Shown piece after piece: positions 60,960 to 64,000 of a stretch of DNA of 64,000 bases. The stretch lies in assembly GCA_977017575.1 (NCBI GenBank), contig CDRNVI010000054.1, positions 496,001 to 560,000 on the forward strand, in the 5' to 3' direction. The notes beneath the pieces are model-generated. The model had not been told where the DNA came from and ran no database searches. It worked only from the letters and a program-made list of their open reading frames with translations. Position 1 is the first letter of the stretch, and each line of letters starts with the position of its first letter. The DNA is from Paramoeba atlantica (Eukaryota; Discosea). The position numbers and the translations under genes are program-made.

Positions 60960-61025
60960 CGCCGAATATGGCGGTGCCGGGCTTGGGACCGGTAACAAGC
61001 GTGTTTACGAAGGAGTGATAATGAA
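60960..61025 (+). repeat. Element E, 5' part
   Basis: 'ggtgccgggcttgggaccgg', 'taacaagcgtgtttacgaag' and 'gagtgataatg' match the start of element E (59955 going left). With the minus-strand copy it brackets the satellite as an inverted pair. 61026-61691 has short ccagcgactgtca and gtacattaagg repeats and no gene. Confidence 0.65.
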
Positions 61026-61691
61026 GTATCACTCGATATCCCGCGCCCTTCACTGCGTCCCCACGGAAGGCGAAGAGGTCCAGCAGGGAGCGTTGATTGT
61101 GCCTACCCCTGCTGGCCCTAAATATCTCTGGCGGTCTTGCCCTGCATGACAAAACTACTATCAGAACAAGGTGTTGAACTTTGACAGATCCTCTTTTGGG
61201 TCAAATATGAATTCTCATTTCAAAAACAAGATTAACTGGGTTGAACTCCAACGCTTCACCCCTCACTTCAGTTGACTTCGTCCTATTTCTAGTTATCCTG
61301 ACCTCCAGTGACTTCCAGCGACTGTCACCATCGCCAGCGACTGTCAGCGACCTCCAACTACTGTCTACATAATCTCCATAGATACTAAGTAAATAATATT
61401 TATAATGTGAAGAATAGAAGATTTATAATGAGGAGAACCATCGCTAGTACATTAAGCCTGCAAGTTTGTAGTACATTAAGGTTGTACTGTAAGTACTGTG
61501 CTGTAAGTACTTTACTGTACATTAAGGCTATACTGTAAGTTGAATAAGCTGAATGAGAGATTTGCTAAGATGGATTTACTACCCTAGGGCATTGATCTAC
61601 ACCTGGGGCATTATGGGGTACTACATTGCACAGCTAATTTACAAAGTTGTAACTTAAATTTCGAATTGGACAGCCCTACTCACCATCGGGA

Positions 61692-62637
61692 ATGTTTCTT
61701 AACTTCGAGCGTCATGCTTTCAACGGTGCGGACGACGGATCCCACCTTAAGTGCGGCAAAGTACGCCTCGACTTACTCCCTCAGGAGCACTTGTTAGAAA
61801 CCTTTCTCCTCGGGGCCACCGTTCGCGACCCCTCCTGGGTGACCGAAAAGCGGAGCCTCTTCGGAGAGGCAAAAAAAAATCTCCCCCTGCACGTGGCGCG
61901 GCATTACCTGTGATACCCACCAAAACATTTTCACCCTCCTCGGGCGTGCGGGATCCCCCCAACTCGCCGGAAACCTCTCCTGGGGGGCACTTCCCGCGAC
62001 CCTGGAGCAACTCCAGCTCCACAGCTACCCCACGATTCTGGGGGATGGCTTCACCCTTTCCCATCTCCCCAGGTCACTCCGTAGGGTCGATGTGGTGCGC
62101 ACCGGGTTATCGGGTTATCCCCTACCCCGTAAAAGTTCACATCACCCGCAGCTCACGGAGCTACGCCTCCAGGAGGCGAAATCCTCTGGGGCTCTTGATC
62201 TCTCCGCCCTTCCGGTGAGTTTGCAGCAACTCGGGCTGCGGATGAATCGATTTACCGGGCCCCTTTTTCTTACGAAAGGGTTACCCCCGTCGCTCTGTCG
62301 GCTCGACCTGTCAAGGAATAAGTTTACGGAGGGGCTGGAGTTAAGCGGGATGCCGTCGTCTATGGTCCTGTTGAATTTATTCGGCAACGCGCTCTCGGGG
62401 TCGGTGACCTTTCCGGGTGATTTTCCCCCCTCGATGCTTTATGTGGATTTGCGGAGGAATGCGTTCGAAGGGGTTGTGGATTTTGGGGAAGTTCAGGAGC
62501 ACAAGATGCTGTATATGGAATGGAGCGAGGATAATGGGGTGTTGCTGAGGGGGAATAAGTTTACGGATTGGGTTCCGAAAAAGAAATTTCACGGAAGGCT
62601 CCCTCGAGGTGTTGATTTATACTGTGGTTTCCATTGA
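61692..62637 (+). pseudogene. LRR gene 15 (ADDGS subtype), single frameshift
   Basis: Starts MFLNFERHAFNGADDGSHL with GKVRLDLLPQEHLLETFLLG and ATVRDPSWVT, then reaches a run of nine A at 61871-61879. The frame is lost there. From 61882 another frame carries on: CTWRGITC cap, LAGNLSWGALP, LRR units (LPPSLCRLDLSRNKFTEGLE, LQQLGLRMNRFTGPLF) and tail NKFTDWVPKKK to 62637. A single-base change in the A run would rejoin the parts, so this is a young pseudogene or a sequencing error. It is GC-richer than its neighbours and closest to LRR 10. Confidence 0.75.
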
Positions 62638-62643
62638 ACTTTC

Positions 62644-62970
62644 CCCTCCGCGGAATTTTGAGTTTTTTTGCCCGTTTTAGCTCATTTTTGTTGCAAACGA
62701 GAGATTTCGTTCCCCCAGTCATCAAACGCAATGAAAACAATCCATAATTCGAGAGAAAGTAATTTGACAAAGCGTAAACAAACAAAGTGCAGAAATATTT
62801 TATACGTTCCAGAAAAATGACCCAAGAAAGCATGTGTTTTGGTCCCAGGGGGTATGGGAGGGTCCCTACAAAAAAAGGGCAGCAATGTTCTTCACCAGGA
62901 AAATGAGATCTATCAAATGCTGCAAAAATGAGAAAAAATGAATAAAAGAACTCAAAATTCCGCGGGGCGG
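62644..62970. repeat. MITE-like inverted repeat, about 52-bp arms
   Basis: Left 'ctccgcggaattttgagttt' and right complement 'aactcaaaattccgcgggg'; the match continues as 'agctcatttttgttgc' against 'gctgcaaaaatgag'. It begins directly after the LRR 15 stop. Confidence 0.6.
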
Positions 62971-63094
62971 AAGATATCTTGAAACCACTGTAGGTAGTTC
63001 GAGCTGGACGTAGGAGGATTTGTATTTCTGTCTTTAGACGCTCAAATCGAAAAGGAGTTCTTGTGTCTTTTGGCACTCAAATTTTCGAAGCAGT

Positions 63095-63390
63095 GAGCTT
63101 GAAATTGGTTGTAGCCGAATTGGCAATCCGTGGTTGAGAACTGTGCGATTTCTTCTTCCTTCTTCATCGGCCTTCATAGAACGAGGAGGTAATCTTCAAC
63201 GTGAAGGGAACATTGTGGAGGTACTGTTTTGTTTGAAGTTCTCACGAAAAATCACACAAAACAGCACCTTCATAATGTTCCCTTCACGTTGATTACCTCC
63301 TCGTTCTATGAAGGCCGATGATGAAGGAAGAAGAAATCGCACAGTTCTCAACCACGGATTGCCAATTCGGCTCCAACCAATTTCAAGCTC
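63095..63390. mobile_element. Foldback element with about 125-bp arms
   Basis: The left arm from 'gagcttgaaattggtt' through 'gaacgaggaggtaatc' is repeated inverted to 'aaccaatttcaagctc' at 63390. The loop is about 25-45 bp. Identity is near complete apart from a few single changes (for example 'gtagccg' against 'cggctcc'). Confidence 0.85.
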
Positions 63391-63479
63391 AACCAAAAAT
63401 TAACATATCATGATTTCTTTGCATTTTAGTTACTGGGGTGGGGACACCTTGAACTGCACTGTGGTTTTGTCTTGTTTTC

Positions 63480-63529
63480 AGAGAGCTGTACACAGATACA
63501 GCTGTATCTCTACTGTAGTTCAGCTCTCT
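63480..63529. other. Nested palindrome upstream of LRR 16
   Basis: AGAGAGCTG and CAGCTCTCT enclose the perfect 16-bp palindrome AGATACAGCTGTATCT. It ends 38 bp before the LRR 16 ATG. Confidence 0.5.
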
Positions 63530-63567
63530 GGATACATTACTGTACATTCCTTTTATATTTTGACTTC

Positions 63568-64000
63568 ATGAGATTTACGGTAGTTCTGTCCGATGCTGAT
63601 GCACCGCCACGGAAGCGGCAAAAGCAATCTGCTTCTTCAAACACTGCCACGTTCCCCTCGCGTACATCCAAAGTACGAGGCGCTACCCTGCCACAGGAGT
63701 ATGAGTTAGCTCGATTTCTTACAAACATTACCTCTGGCATGGAATCTGGACCTTCCGTATTTGGAAATACATCATTGCCTGCGTGTGAGTGGGAAGGTGT
63801 GAAGTGCTCTGGTGCTGATAAAATCATCGCTATCATGTGGGATAACCGAAAACTATGTGGTACGCCGCAATGGGAATATTTGCCACAGACTCTTACAGGC
63901 TTTTTTGCGAACAGCAACCGACTCGGGGGAAAACTGCCACTCGACGTCGTGCCTCGGAATTTGACGTGGTTGGACCTTCATAATAATGTGCTCACAGAGG
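63568..64000 (+). CDS. LRR protein 16, cut by right edge
   Basis: ATG at 63568, open to the window end (144 codons). MRFTVVLSDADAPPRKRQKQ, a Lys/Arg-rich head, then SKVRGATLPQEYELARFLTNI, cap CEWEGVKC, LCGTPQWEYLP, and the first LRR units (LTGFFANSNRLGGKLPLDVV, LTWLDLHNNVL). It shares the SKVRGA block with LRR 13. No signal peptide is evident; PPRKRQK resembles a nuclear import signal, which is only a suggestion. Confidence 0.8.
   Translation, partial: MRFTVVLSDADAPPRKRQKQSASSNTATFPSRTSKVRGATLPQEYELARFLTNITSGMESGPSVFGNTSLPACEWEGVKCSGADKIIAIMWDNRKLCGTPQWEYLPQTLTGFFANSNRLGGKLPLDVVPRNLTWLDLHNNVLTE

Overview
This is a eukaryotic nuclear window. It carries an ABCA-type full transporter, an SFT2-type Golgi traffic protein, many non-LTR retrotransposons and several families of eukaryotic DNA transposon. 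No prokaryotic operon, ribosomal RNA, convincing tRNA or CRISPR array was seen. Genes read without introns (the transporter is one 2,639-codon frame), and TAA, TAG and TGA all act as stops. A protist or alga is the most likely source. I could not fix the lineage from sequence alone.

Layout. 1-11 kb is transposon debris: Merlin-like transposase pieces, a frameshifted minus-strand R2-like non-LTR retrotransposon (4.8-8.9 kb), and fragments of a second retrotransposon family. 10.6-11.04 kb is a (CT)n/(CTAT)n microsatellite directly before SFT2 (11.1-11.6 kb). 12.3-20.2 kb is the ABCA gene. From 20.4 kb to the right edge lies a dispersed array of leucine-rich repeat (LRR) genes, with one more at 1.07 kb. 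All of them, plus SFT2 and ABCA, are on the plus strand. The array is broken by transposons: Tc1-like at 22.5 kb, Harbinger-like at 24.2 kb, a TA-flanked MITE at 25.1 kb, a 5'-truncated retrotransposon at 26.7-29.7 kb, a pogo-like element at 30.8-32.3 kb, and an intact 1,561-aa retrotransposon at 38.0-42.7 kb that splits an LRR gene. The last 6 kb adds retroposed fragments, a 120-bp satellite rich in hairpins, and foldback elements.

Biology. The LRR proteins share an N-terminal block (RLGRVxAxLPPE), a plant-like cap (CEWxGVxC) and units of about 23 residues beginning LPxxLxxLxL. At least five end in CLIM, CFIM or CCVM. These look like CaaX farnesylation boxes, so this subset may be lipid-anchored on the cytosolic side and not secreted. 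One paralogue has a TGA just before an intact CLIM codon run. Two large duplications (21.0-22.5 with 35.8-37.25 kb, and the ABCA 3' end plus LRR 5' end) show recent, active expansion.

The intact retrotransposon carries four tandem Cys/His fingers of the form CxHxCx(D/N)KxxCxHxCC upstream of its reverse transcriptase and restriction-like endonuclease. That pairing is the other strong candidate for something not well described.
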